Shown: positions 23,540 through 32,299, counted from the first letter of the stretch. The stretch is 41,055 bases of DNA from Planctomycetota bacterium (GCA_023432465.1 JAEYUO010000002.1:1-41055); one strand, 5' to 3'. Notes: generated by a model from the letters alone, not told the origin. A program made the numbers and translations.

Positions 23540-26094
23540 GCATGCAACGGGCTCTTCTCTCAACAGTCATTGCTCTGGGGCTCTCCGGCGTTGCGCACGC
23601 CCAACCTCCGATGCCACCGGAATCGGCGGCGACGGAGACCGTGCCCGTGGCCGCGAAGGCGCCCGCCTCCAGCGAGGAGGCGCCCGGGTTCGCGGCCCGT
23701 GGGATCGCCCGGATCGTGCTTTCCGATCTCAAGCTCGTCAAGAGCGCGAGCGAGCGGGACTATCGCATCGGCGCCGAGGTTCTGGAGCTTGCGCACGAAC
23801 TGGACCCGACGGATCCGGACATTCTCCGCCTGCTCATCCAGGCATGGACCTCCGCGGGTGATGCGGAGCGGGTGGATGAACTCAACCGTGATCTGCTCCG
23901 GCTGGATCCGCGCGACACGGTGACGCAGCTCGCGGTCGTGTCGTCTCGCATCAACCGTCTGCAGAACGCCGATGCGCGTCTGGCGGCGTATGAGAACTTT
24001 CTCGGGCCGCAGGGCGCATCGCTCGACCCCGCGATCCGGTCGCGGCTGGCGATGGATGCCGCGCTCCTCAAGCGGGAACGCGGCGACGATGCCGGGTTCG
24101 CATCGACGCTCGCCACGGCCTGCCAGCTCGACCCGACGAACAAGGATGCGGCGACGCTGGCGCTGGCGTACTTTGCCGAGCGTGTACCGGATGCGGAGGG
24201 GCGGTTTGAACTCCTCACGAACGTTCTGAAGGCCGACCCGTTCGATCCGGAAGTGCACGCGGCGATGGCCGAGGAGCTTGCATCCGCCGGCGCGGTCCGC
24301 AGCGCGGAACGATTCTACAACACGCTCTCGCAGCTCCGGCGGGCCCGGGGAGAGCAGCTCACGCCGCAGGAGAGTGCGGAGGCGGTGGTGTCGGATTGGA
24401 ACGTGAACGGCGCGGAAACGCTCATCCGTCGCCTGACCGATGAAGTCGAGTCCGCGCGAGCGGAACTGAGGGCCAGGCGCGAGCGGATCGCCGCGGCGGG
24501 CGACCTGCTCGCACAGGTGCGCGATCCTATGGAGACGCGTCTGAGCGTGCCCTTCGAGCGCACCCGCGTGATCGCATCCGCATCGCTCGGGAATCCGGAG
24601 CTGGTGGGGTATGCCCTCACCGAGGCGACGGAGACGATTCAACGGGTGATCGCCACGATTGAGTCGCTCGACACCCGGCCCGAGGGCCTGTCTGAGGAAG
24701 ATGCGGCCAGCACCATTCGGTCGCTGAAAGTTGAGCGTGTCTGGCTGCGGCTGTGGGCCGGCCGCACGATCGACGAAGCCGCGGCGGAGTTTGCGGAGCT
24801 GGAGTCGGACGCGGCGATCGATGCCGCGACGCTGCGCCGCATGAAGGCGTGCCTTGATCTGCGGGAAGGTCTGTACGACGAGGCCTCCAGCGCGTTGATT
24901 GAGCTCGCACGCGAAGACGTGCTCGCCGCGGTGGCCCTGGGAATTCTTGCTGAGCTGCAAGGCCGCAAGGATGCCGCGGTGGAGCTGTATACAGCCCTGT
25001 CACATCGACTCTCCGGTTCGATCGCGGGCGCGTATTGCCGGACCCGGGTCATCCAACTGACCGGCAGACCTCCCGCTCCGACCGCGCTGGCAAGGAAGCT
25101 GGAGACCTTGGCGGATGCGATCCCCCGGAGCTTGGAAGCGATGATCTCCGATCCGCGCCGCTTTGTGGAGGTGCGGGCCGAGACCGTCGGGAGCGAGACG
25201 CGTCTGCTGGACAAGGTCGAGATCAAGTTTGTCATCCAGAATACCTCGCGGTATCCGCTTGCCATTGGGCCGGACCAGCCGATCAACAGCCGATTCCTGC
25301 TGGCGCCGGTCGTTGATATCGGTGTGCAACAGCTGGCGGTACCGGGTCTGCAGGAGGTGGTGTGGCTGAACCGTCGGCTCCGGCTGATGCCGGGCGAACG
25401 GCTCGAAGCGATGGTCTGGGCTGATCCCGGCATTCTGGGCGGGATTCTTCAGCGGCTGGGCAGCAGTTCGGCGCGTGTGCGGTGGCGTGTCATCCAGGGA
25501 TTCCGGTTGGATCAGCAGGGTGTGTATCAGGCCGGCGCGTTGTGCCTCTCCACCGAGACCGCCACGCTCTCCCGGCCGGTGTCTTCACGCTCGATCGCGG
25601 AGTTCTCTTCGCTTGTCGGGTGGATTGAGAAGGGAACGACTCGCGAGATGGCCGAGTCGCTGCTGTCCTTCATGGAGCGGCTGGGCACACCGAGCCCTGG
25701 TCAGCCCCAGATCACGCAGGCGGATGTCGATGCGCTGGTCGCCGCGGTGGTGAGCCGGTATCGGTCAGCAGACCGCGCCGAGAAGGCCATTCTGATGGCG
25801 TATTGCCCCTCCTCGCTGCTGGTCCCGCCGATGGCTGCTCTGGACATCGAGGCCGCGCGGGAGTCGGATGATGGCCTGCTGAAGTACTTCCTCGGCATGC
25901 GCATCCCCAGCGCGGACTCACCGCTTCTGGCGGCGGACGCATGGTCGTCGCGCCCGTCGGTGCAGAGCTTCGCCAACCTTGTCCGTGCCCGTCTGGCCGA
26001 TGGTGAGCGGACGTTCGCGACGATCGGAATGCCGGACCCGGCGAGTCCTTCCGACCCCGCCTCGGGGGCATCGTCAACGCCGCAGGGCAGGTGA
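23536..26094 (+). CDS. Large secreted TPR-type protein
   Basis: An 852-residue protein with a Sec signal peptide (MSMQRALLSTVIALGLSGVAHAQ). The N-terminal part (~50-350) is helical with TPR spacing (LELAHELDPTDPDILRLLIQAW, LATACQLDPTNKDAATLALAYF, LLTNVLKADPFDPEVHAAMAEEL). A middle helical region with coiled-coil tendency is followed by a beta-rich domain (~545-680; RFVEVRAETVG, VEIKFVIQNTSRYPLAIGP, LPGE-like RLMPGERLEAMVW) that looks Ig-like, and a helical C-terminal part. The start overlaps the previous stop by four bases; the stop is one base from the next start. A role in an envelope complex is plausible. Confidence 0.82.
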   Translation: MSMQRALLSTVIALGLSGVAHAQPPMPPESAATETVPVAAKAPASSEEAPGFAARGIARIVLSDLKLVKSASERDYRIGAEVLELAHELDPTDPDILRLLIQAWTSAGDAERVDELNRDLLRLDPRDTVTQLAVVSSRINRLQNADARLAAYENFLGPQGASLDPAIRSRLAMDAALLKRERGDDAGFASTLATACQLDPTNKDAATLALAYFAERVPDAEGRFELLTNVLKADPFDPEVHAAMAEELASAGAVRSAERFYNTLSQLRRARGEQLTPQESAEAVVSDWNVNGAETLIRRLTDEVESARAELRARRERIAAAGDLLAQVRDPMETRLSVPFERTRVIASASLGNPELVGYALTEATETIQRVIATIESLDTRPEGLSEEDAASTIRSLKVERVWLRLWAGRTIDEAAAEFAELESDAAIDAATLRRMKACLDLREGLYDEASSALIELAREDVLAAVALGILAELQGRKDAAVELYTALSHRLSGSIAGAYCRTRVIQLTGRPPAPTALARKLETLADAIPRSLEAMISDPRRFVEVRAETVGSETRLLDKVEIKFVIQNTSRYPLAIGPDQPINSRFLLAPVVDIGVQQLAVPGLQEVVWLNRRLRLMPGERLEAMVWADPGILGGILQRLGSSSARVRWRVIQGFRLDQQGVYQAGALCLSTETATLSRPVSSRSIAEFSSLVGWIEKGTTREMAESLLSFMERLGTPSPGQPQITQADVDALVAAVVSRYRSADRAEKAILMAYCPSSLLVPPMAALDIEAARESDDGLLKYFLGMRIPSADSPLLAADAWSSRPSVQSFANLVRARLADGERTFATIGMPDPASPSDPASGASSTPQGR

Positions 26095-26095
26095 T

Positions 26096-27079
26096 ATGGA
26101 ATCGGCCGAAGCAGCTCCGTCGGAGACGCCTCGGTCAAACGCCGCGCGGGTCGCGGGCTTTGTGATCGGCTTGGCGCTGCTGGTTGCGGCGGTGCTCGCG
26201 GTCAGCACGCGGACAGATGCGCTCGGTCAGGCGGTGGAGTCGGCGCGAAACGCCAGCCCCTGGCTGGTGCTGGCGGTGGTTGGGCTTCCGCTGCTGAACA
26301 TCGCGGTGATCTCGTGCTCGTTCTGGGTGCTGACCTCACGCTTCGGCCGCGTCACGATGCGAGAGATGGTGGCGCTCATCCTCTCCAGTTGGTTGCTGAA
26401 TCACCTGCCGATGCGGCCTGGTCTGGTCGGGCGCGTGGGCTATCACCGAGTGGTCAACCGGATCCCGATCCGCGCTTCGCTTCGGGTGATTGTCGAGCAG
26501 TTGCTGTGCGGTGTGCTTGCCCTTGGTTTGATGGTGCTGTTCGTGTTCGTCGCCGCGCCGCTGGGCCGGGCGGCGGTCATCGGGACGCTGCTTGCGGCGG
26601 GGTTGCTCACGACGGCAACGGGGTTCGCGATGCGATCTCGCGAGGCGGGTGGTGGGCACGCGGCGGCGGTGCCCTGCCTTGTCGCGGCGGTCGGGCTTCG
26701 GCTGCTCGACATGACCATCTGGATTCTTCGCTACACCTGCCTGTTCGCGCTGGTGGGCTTCGACCTCGACCTGCAGAACGCCGCGGCCGTTACAGCGGCG
26801 AGCCAGGCGGCGATGCTCTCGCCGATTCCGCTCGGGCTGCGGGAGTGGGTCGTCGGCCTGATGCACGGCATGATGGGCGGTGAGTGGATGACCGACGGCG
26901 GGTTCGCGCTCGCATCGGTCGCCCCCGGGGTTGCCGCGGACCTGGCGAACCGCGCTGCGGAGCTTCTTGTTGCCGTGCCACTGGGGGTGGCTGCGACGAT
27001 CTGGCTGATGCGGCGATATCGGGATCAGCGGTCGGGCGGTGAGGGGCAGCCGCACCCGGCACCGACATCGTCCGTATAA
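26096..27079 (+). CDS. LPG-synthase/UPF0104-type membrane protein
   Basis: A 327-residue protein with about seven to eight transmembrane helices. The sequence LLNHLPMRPGLVGRVGYHRVVNRIPIRASLRVIVEQLL resembles the conserved core of the lysylphosphatidylglycerol synthase transmembrane (UPF0104/DUF2156-partner) family, which is thought to move lipids or lipid-linked compounds across the membrane. A second conserved-looking patch is MLSPIPLGLREWVVGLMHG. AGGTGAT lies just before the ATG at 26096. Last gene of the coupled envelope set. The substrate is unknown. Confidence 0.72.
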   Translation: MESAEAAPSETPRSNAARVAGFVIGLALLVAAVLAVSTRTDALGQAVESARNASPWLVLAVVGLPLLNIAVISCSFWVLTSRFGRVTMREMVALILSSWLLNHLPMRPGLVGRVGYHRVVNRIPIRASLRVIVEQLLCGVLALGLMVLFVFVAAPLGRAAVIGTLLAAGLLTTATGFAMRSREAGGGHAAAVPCLVAAVGLRLLDMTIWILRYTCLFALVGFDLDLQNAAAVTAASQAAMLSPIPLGLREWVVGLMHGMMGGEWMTDGGFALASVAPGVAADLANRAAELLVAVPLGVAATIWLMRRYRDQRSGGEGQPHPAPTSSV

Positions 27080-27267
27080 CCAGAGTCCGGCGTACGAGGC
27101 AAACAGCCGCGGGGATTCATGGGGTGGGCTTTCAAACAATCGGTGGCATCGCGGGTCCCGGCAGGACGGCCCTTCGGCGGCGGTGTGCGACAAGCCGGTG
27201 CAGTACCTGCCGTGGCGGGCCGATGCAACCTGTACGCTTTCGGTGCGCACCGATAGTCAGGGTGATC

Positions 27268-28368
27268 ATGGTCAACAAGATCGAACAGGACCATCAGCGC
27301 TTCCGGCAGATCGTCCGCGGCAAGATCCGCAAGGACCTGCGGCGGTTTATCTCGCGTGGGGAACTCATCGCCCGTGAGGGGGATCGGCTGGTGTCGATCC
27401 CGGTTCACGACATCGACATCCCGACGTTTCGGTATGGCGACAACTCGTCGGGCGTCGGTATGGGCGAGGGGGATGAGGGCGATGCGGCGCAGGGGTCGGG
27501 GCAGAAGAACACCGGTGGCGATCAGCCCGGCAAGCACATCCTGGAGGTCGATGTCTCGCTGGATGAGCTGGCCGACATCCTCGGGCAGGAGCTTCAGCTG
27601 CCGCGGATCGAGCCCAAGGGCGAGCACCGCCTGACGACGATCCGCGACAAGTACAGCGGGATTCGCCCCGTCGGTCCGCAGTCGCTGCGGGTGTACAAGC
27701 GGACATTCCGCGAGGCGCTCAAGCGGCAGCTCGCGCTGGGGACGTATGACCCGGAGAACCCGGTGATCATTCCGATCAAGCGCGACCTGCGGTTCCGCTC
27801 GTGGAATGAGGTGAAGAAGCCGCAGTCCAACGCGGTCATCGTGTACATGATGGACGTGTCGGGATCCATGGGCGATGAGCAGAAGGAACTGGTCCGGCTG
27901 GAGGCGTTCTGGATCGACACGTGGCTGCGGCGCAACTACGAGGGGATCGAGTCGCGGTACATCGTGCACGATGTGCAGGCCCACGAGGTGGACCGCAAGA
28001 CGTTCTTCACCGTGCGAGAAGATGGCGGGACGCGCATCAGCAGCGCGCTACAGAAGGCACAGGAGATCCTGGCGTCGGCCTATGACCCCGCGGACTGGAA
28101 CATCTATCTGTTCCATTTCTCCGATGGCGACAACTCATCGGAAGCGGATAACCGCGTGTGTGTGCAGCTTCTGGAGAAGCACCTCGCGCCGATGTGCAAC
28201 ATGTTTGGCTACTGCCAGGTCGCCAGCCCCTACGGCAGCGGCAACTTCATCAACATCCTGCGCGAGTCCTTCGGGGGCGAATCCGGGGGCAAGGTGGTTG
28301 TCAGCCGCGTGAATGGCCGCGACGACATCTACGACTCGCTGAAGACGTTCTTCCAGGCCGGGAAGTGA
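27268..28368 (+). CDS. DUF444 (YeaH/YhbH) VWA-like protein
   Basis: A 366-residue member of DUF444. The N-terminus IEQDHQRFRQIVRGKIRKDLRRFI, the Gly-rich loop (GEGDEGDAAQGSGQKNTGGD) and PIKRDLRFRSWNEVKKPQSNAVIVYMMDVSGSMGDEQKELVR are diagnostic; DVSGSMG is a MIDAS-like metal site of a von Willebrand A fold, and FHFSDGDNSSE follows. Relatives (YeaH in E. coli, YhbH in Bacillus) work with the kinase PrkA/YeaG and often SpoVR in stress or sporulation. Neither partner gene is next to it here. Start chosen at ATG 27268, with GGTGAT upstream; the longer frame has no ribosome site. Confidence 0.92.
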   Translation: MVNKIEQDHQRFRQIVRGKIRKDLRRFISRGELIAREGDRLVSIPVHDIDIPTFRYGDNSSGVGMGEGDEGDAAQGSGQKNTGGDQPGKHILEVDVSLDELADILGQELQLPRIEPKGEHRLTTIRDKYSGIRPVGPQSLRVYKRTFREALKRQLALGTYDPENPVIIPIKRDLRFRSWNEVKKPQSNAVIVYMMDVSGSMGDEQKELVRLEAFWIDTWLRRNYEGIESRYIVHDVQAHEVDRKTFFTVREDGGTRISSALQKAQEILASAYDPADWNIYLFHFSDGDNSSEADNRVCVQLLEKHLAPMCNMFGYCQVASPYGSGNFINILRESFGGESGGKVVVSRVNGRDDIYDSLKTFFQAGK

Positions 28369-28472
28369 ATCCCCCCCGGGGCACGCCGGGCGAGAGGATT
28401 GAAGCCGACCCGCCGATCCATGCGAACTACCATCCGAAGGACCCATTGCCCGGCTTCTGATGGTGATACGCC

Positions 28473-28889
28473 GTGATTCTTCCCGTTGTGTATGCCGTTC
28501 TCGTTTGGTACGCCGCCATGCGTTTCCGCAGGCAGTGGACCGGACTTGGCGTGGTCATTCTGTCCGTGTTGGTGCTGATGATGGTCAATCAGTTGCTCGG
28601 GGGCGAGCGCGGACAGTGGGGGGGACGGGGGGCAAGCATCCTGCTCATCTTGCTCTGGCCGTACACGTTGCTGGTGGGGGGTGGGGGGCTGTTCATCTTC
28701 TGCCTGCCGCGCCGGCCGCCGGGCGAGTATCACTGCGGGCACTGCTTCTACGACTTTGAAGGCCTTGACCCCGCGTTCCTGATCTGTCCGGAGTGCGGCA
28801 GACCGTGGACGGGCCGCGGATCCGACCCTGATCAGCCCGAGCCAGAACTGATCAAACCGCCGCCCGTCCGGGCGCAGCGGCACCTGTAG
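28473..28889 (+). CDS. Membrane protein with C-terminal zinc ribbon
   Basis: A 138-residue protein: two or three transmembrane helices (residues ~2-43 and ~55-77) and a C-terminal zinc ribbon CGHCFYDFEGLDPAFLICPECG (about 87-108), then a Pro-rich acidic tail. The start is GTG at 28473 with GGTGAT six bases upstream. The ribbon is a variant of the CxxCxYDL motif in the protein encoded at 14650-15396. Function unknown; these ribbons may bind zinc for protein contact at the membrane. Confidence 0.7.
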   Translation: MILPVVYAVLVWYAAMRFRRQWTGLGVVILSVLVLMMVNQLLGGERGQWGGRGASILLILLWPYTLLVGGGGLFIFCLPRRPPGEYHCGHCFYDFEGLDPAFLICPECGRPWTGRGSDPDQPEPELIKPPPVRAQRHL

Positions 28890-29005
28890 CGGACGGATTC
28901 TCGTCCGCGGCTTACCGTTCAGACTGGAGGCTCACCGCGGCGATCGACGCCAGTCGATACAGTGGTGCGCACGGTCAACTCAACATCCACCAGGAGTCAA
29001 TCGCC

Positions 29006-29653
29006 ATGGCCTCGAAATCCAGGACAACGAAGTCGGGACGCAGCGCCAGCGCAAAGAGCGGCCGCGGTTCAGCAAAGGCCAGCAAGCCCGCTCCGCGCGG
29101 CGGCAAGCGTGCCGGGGGCGCGGCGAAGGTCGGCAAGTCCAAGGCATCGGGAGCGTTGAAGAAGTCGGCGTCAAAGAAGGCAGCGAAGAAAACGACAACA
29201 AGTAAGGCCACGACATCGCGCAAGGCCACTACCAAGGCCGCGAAGCGCCCTGCCCCGCGGGCGAAGGTGACCGCGGTCGGGGCGCAGCCGATGACCGCGG
29301 GAGGTGTCGTGCGGCGCAATCCGCTCACTCACCGCGGCACGCGCCCAAGCCGGACGCAGTTGCTCCTCGAGCATCAAGGTGCGCCGGTCGAGCCTGTTGC
29401 GATGGGCGGTGTCGGAGGCACCAGCCCCGATGTGCGGGATTCGAATCTCGCAGAACTGGTGCGCAGCACGGAGGTCCGGAACCTGACCCTCAAGTCGCAA
29501 TCGGCCGGCTCGCGCGGGAAGCGCGTCGAAAATCTCCTGTCCGGCAGCGCGAACACGCGCATCGGCGGACACGCCAGCGGAGCGGGCCGGCGGGCGCAGG
29601 GGCGGCGAGATGCGGCCCAGCGCGGCGACAAGCGTCCCGGCTCCGCGGAGTGA
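29006..29653 (+). CDS. Histone H1-like Lys/Ala/Ser-rich protein
   Basis: A 215-residue, very basic protein. Residues ~1-88 are an H1/HctB-like tail of Lys, Ala, Ser, Thr and Gly with SKKAAKK and TSKATTSRKATTKAAKR runs. The rest is less biased (NPLTHRGTRPSRTQLLLEHQG, then DSNLAELVRSTEVRNLTLKS) and ends in Arg/Gly-rich residues; I do not recognise a domain. AGGAG stands nine bases before the ATG. Likely DNA or RNA binding, judging only from composition. The EAL-domain gene begins right at its stop (TGA-GTG), or 24 bases later. Confidence 0.65.
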   Translation: MASKSRTTKSGRSASAKSGRGSAKASKPAPRGGKRAGGAAKVGKSKASGALKKSASKKAAKKTTTSKATTSRKATTKAAKRPAPRAKVTAVGAQPMTAGGVVRRNPLTHRGTRPSRTQLLLEHQGAPVEPVAMGGVGGTSPDVRDSNLAELVRSTEVRNLTLKSQSAGSRGKRVENLLSGSANTRIGGHASGAGRRAQGRRDAAQRGDKRPGSAE

Positions 29654-29677
29654 GTGACCTCCAACGCCGGGCGACAC

Positions 29678-30442
29678 ATGCAAAGCGACTTCCACGTCCC
29701 GCCGCTCAAGGTTCATTACCAGCCGGTGGTCGAGTTGATCAGCGGGCGCATCGTCGGGTGCGAGGCTCTCATCCGGTTCATCCGTCCGGATGGCTCGTTG
29801 GTATCGCCCGCTGTCGATGGACTCATCGACCGTCTGGAGCAGGATCCGGCCGCACTCGGTGTCCTGCTTGAGCGGCTGTTCGAGGCGGTTGCCGGCGATG
29901 TGCTGCCGCTGTTTGACCGGCACCCGCACTTTTATGTCAGCGTGAACGTTCCGCCCGTCACGCTTGGGAGCGGTGTGATCGCCCGGCTGCTTCCGCACCT
30001 TGGGTTTGAGCGTTATCTCGACCGCCTTGTGTGCGAGATCACCGAGCGTCAGGCGATGACCGATCAGGGGCGTGTGGCCCTTGCGGAGGCACGCCGCTTC
30101 GGAGTGCGGATCGCCGTGGATGACTTCGGGACGGGAGAATCCGGTCTGAAGCAGCTCATGGGGCTGGAGTTCGACATCCTCAAGATCGATCGGTCGCAGG
30201 TGACGCCGCTTCTGAAGGACCCGCTGGCCGAACGATTGCTGCGCGGAGTGATCGCGCTGGCCGGTGCTCTGCGGGCCAAGGTCACGGCCGAGGGCGTCGA
30301 GACCGCCGCGCAGGCGCTGTTTGTTCGCGCGGCGGGAGTCGATTGCGGCCAGGGCTGGTATTGGAGCAAGGCCCTGCCGGTCGAGGAGTTCTCGCGCGTG
30401 CTGGACCGTGGCATCATCGAGCCGGCTCCGCCCGCGGCATGA
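29678..30442 (+). CDS. EAL domain protein, probable c-di-GMP phosphodiesterase
   Basis: A 254-residue protein (262 if the GTG at 29654 is used) consisting of one EAL domain. Visible active-site elements: CEALIRF (EAL motif), VNVPP for the usual N-x-S strand, CEITERQ, VDDFGTGESGL (the two metal-binding Asp are present, with a changed loop end), DILKIDRSQV, AEGVET and CGQGWYWSKAL. The main catalytic acids are kept, so hydrolysis of c-di-GMP to pGpG is likely. The substitutions in the NxS motif and loop 6 leave room for a pure c-di-GMP sensor. No sensory or GGDEF domain is attached. Follows the histone-like gene without a gap. Confidence 0.85.
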   Translation: MQSDFHVPPLKVHYQPVVELISGRIVGCEALIRFIRPDGSLVSPAVDGLIDRLEQDPAALGVLLERLFEAVAGDVLPLFDRHPHFYVSVNVPPVTLGSGVIARLLPHLGFERYLDRLVCEITERQAMTDQGRVALAEARRFGVRIAVDDFGTGESGLKQLMGLEFDILKIDRSQVTPLLKDPLAERLLRGVIALAGALRAKVTAEGVETAAQALFVRAAGVDCGQGWYWSKALPVEEFSRVLDRGIIEPAPPAA

Positions 30443-30464
30443 CGCGTCGGATCAGTCGCCCGGG

Positions 30465-31031
30465 TTACCTGGGCTGATACGTGAACCGCTGACCGCCGAT
30501 CGATGCCTCGAACATCAGGCCGGCCTTTGTCGCCGTAAAGACGGCGACTCCGTTCTCATAGGGCGCGGTTGCCGCAGCGCCGGATCGCACGGCCACCGCC
30601 GAGGCCTGCCCGCTGAACTCGAACGTGTTGGACTTAAAGCGGTCCAGGGCTTCACGCGTCTCGAACACGATCAGCTCCATGTACTCCTGCCCGCCGAGCT
30701 GGAAGCCGATCGTGCCCTGCGACAGGTCGCAGTACCCGATCATCCTGCTTCCCTCATACACCTCGCCGCGGCCGTAGGCCCCGCCAACGCCGACCGCCCC
30801 CTTGCCGACACTGGGGAAGATCGCATAGCCGTACGCCTTGTCGAGCATGCGCTGCAGGCTCGGGTCGGCACGCTTGAACTCGGTCATCGCATCGCGCGAG
30901 CGGATTGTCAAGACCTCACGATCCGACTCTGACCGGGGTGCGGTGTCGCAGCCGACCATTCCGCCGGCGAGCAGAACCGTCGAAGCAAGGCAGAGCGCAA
31001 AGCGAGATGCACGAGAAGTTTGTGAGGTCAT
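30465..31031 (-). CDS. YSC84-domain lipoprotein
   Basis: A 188-residue protein with a lipoprotein signal peptide (LASTVLLAGGMVGC, lipobox before Cys at about residue 28). The mature part is a YSC84/Las17-binding type domain: MLDKAYGYAIFPSVGKGAVGVGGAYGRGEVYE, SQGTIGFQLGGQEYMELIVFET and AAATAPYENGVAVFTATKAGLMFEAS. The family binds lipids in eukaryotes and is a common envelope lipoprotein in bacteria. GGAGA precedes the ATG at 31031. Divergent from the EF-hand protein with 210 bases between. Confidence 0.87.
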   Translation of the reverse strand: MTSQTSRASRFALCLASTVLLAGGMVGCDTAPRSESDREVLTIRSRDAMTEFKRADPSLQRMLDKAYGYAIFPSVGKGAVGVGGAYGRGEVYEGSRMIGYCDLSQGTIGFQLGGQEYMELIVFETREALDRFKSNTFEFSGQASAVAVRSGAAATAPYENGVAVFTATKAGLMFEASIGGQRFTYQPR

Positions 31032-31165
31032 CGATCGTCTCCAGCAGCCCGTGACACGGGGCGAAAAATGGTTCAGTCTCAGCCAACGGGTCATGGTTCG
31101 CCGCAACCGCCCACAAAGCCATGCCCCCGAACGGGTGGCTTGCAATCCGGACGGCGACCGACGCG

Positions 31166-31195
31166 TTGATCCTGCAAGATCCGAGCCGGTATGCT
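31166..31195 (+). promoter_or_regulatory. Putative promoter of the EF-hand gene
   Basis: TTGATC (31166-31171) and TATGCT (31190-31195) are separated by 18 bases, 46 bases upstream of the ATG at 31242. Both hexamers match the sigma-70 consensus at four positions. This one leaves an ordinary 5' leader, unlike several other genes here. Confidence 0.45.
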
Positions 31196-31241
31196 CTGGT
31201 CTCAACAGTCGATCCGCCACAACTCCACGCGAGAACTCCAC

Positions 31242-32111
31242 ATGAATGTTCGCAGCACGACGGTCTTTGCACTCACAGCCATTCTCGCCGCGGCGGGAAC
31301 GTGCCTCGCTCAGCAGCCTGGCCAGCCGGGTCAGCCGGGCGGTGGCGGACGGCAGCCCGGTGGCCAGCCTGGGAGCCCGGGCGGGCCAGGGGGGGCGGGT
31401 GGTGGAGGCGGCAACCTTGTGGAGCGGCTGCTGCAGAGCGATGCGAACGGCGACGGCATGCTGCAGTGGGAGGAGGTCCCCGAGCAGATGCGGGAGCGCA
31501 TCTTTGAGCGCAACGACACCAACAAGGACAAGGTGCTGGACAAGGCGGAACTGGAGACGATGCGTCAGCGTGCTGCGGGCCGTCAGGGAGGACCCGGGGG
31601 GCCGGGGGGGCCGGGCGGACCGGGTGGCGAGGCGGCTTCGATGCACGACTCGATGCAGGCCGCGGGCCGCGCGATGCGCACGCTGCGTCGATCGGAGTTC
31701 AGTACGGTGAGCCGTACGCAGGATCTCCGCGCTGTGCAATCCCTCCAGGCTTCGCTGATTGCCGCCAAGGGCGATATGTCCAGCGCGACGATGTCCGAAG
31801 CGGCCAAGGCGAAGTACAAGGACGACACCGCGGCCTATCAGCGGGACTTCCGCAAGTCCATCATCAAGAGCGCGATGCTCGCGCTGGAGTTGGAGTTGGC
31901 CATCAATGATGGCGATTCCGCCGCCGCGACCAAGGCCCGCGACGCCATCCTCGCTCATCAGGAGGCTTCGCACGAGGTCTTCCAGCCTTCCGAGGAGGAG
32001 CGTCCCGCGGGCGAACCCGGCGCAGGCGGCGGTCGCGGCCGCGGCCCGGGCGGAGGTGGTGGCAGTGGCGGTCAGGGTGGGCAGCCCGGCGGCGGCCGTC
32101 CCCCACGCTGA
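31242..32111 (+). CDS. Secreted EF-hand protein with helical (cytochrome b562-like) domain
   Basis: A 289-residue protein with a signal peptide (MNVRSTTVFALTAILAAAG, cleavage near CLA-QQ). A Gly/Pro/Gln-rich stretch precedes two EF-hand calcium loops: SDANGDGMLQWEE and NDTNKDKVLDKAE (D-x-N-x-D spacing intact, the second lacking the Gly). After a GPGGPGG run comes a helical domain of ~110 residues (MRTLRRSEF ... AKYKDDTAAYQRDFRKSIIK ... ELAINDGDSAAATKARDAILAHQEASHEVF) that resembles the soluble cytochrome b562 family, with Met and His at the ends where haem ligands would sit. A Gly-rich tail ends the protein. Haem binding is inference. Confidence 0.75.
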   Translation: MNVRSTTVFALTAILAAAGTCLAQQPGQPGQPGGGGRQPGGQPGSPGGPGGAGGGGGNLVERLLQSDANGDGMLQWEEVPEQMRERIFERNDTNKDKVLDKAELETMRQRAAGRQGGPGGPGGPGGPGGEAASMHDSMQAAGRAMRTLRRSEFSTVSRTQDLRAVQSLQASLIAAKGDMSSATMSEAAKAKYKDDTAAYQRDFRKSIIKSAMLALELELAINDGDSAAATKARDAILAHQEASHEVFQPSEEERPAGEPGAGGGRGRGPGGGGGSGGQGGQPGGGRPPR

Positions 32112-32143
32112 TCACCCACGCTGCGCAGGTTGAGTTCGGAGTG

Positions 32144-32174
32144 ATCGCCCGGTGCTGTGCGCCGGGCGATTTTT
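32144..32174 (+). terminator. Intrinsic terminator after the EF-hand gene
   Basis: ATCGCCCGG (32144-32152) pairs perfectly with CCGGGCGAT (32162-32170) around a nine-base loop, followed at once by TTTT. It starts 32 bases after the stop at 32111. This is the clearest Rho-independent terminator in the window. Confidence 0.85.
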
Positions 32175-32299
32175 CGCGCTGGTCAACTTCGCGCTGATTC
32201 CGCGAGGGAAGGGGAAGGAGGGATAGGTGTGGGGTGCTGGTGTGTGTCGGGGGAGGGGGGGGGTGAATCCCGAAGCCGCCGGTGTTCGAAGCCGACTCC

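Noticed and set aside
21523..23547. 674-codon frame on - opposite rho
   Set aside because: Rho is unambiguous on +; the antisense frame is His/Arg/Leu-rich shadow.
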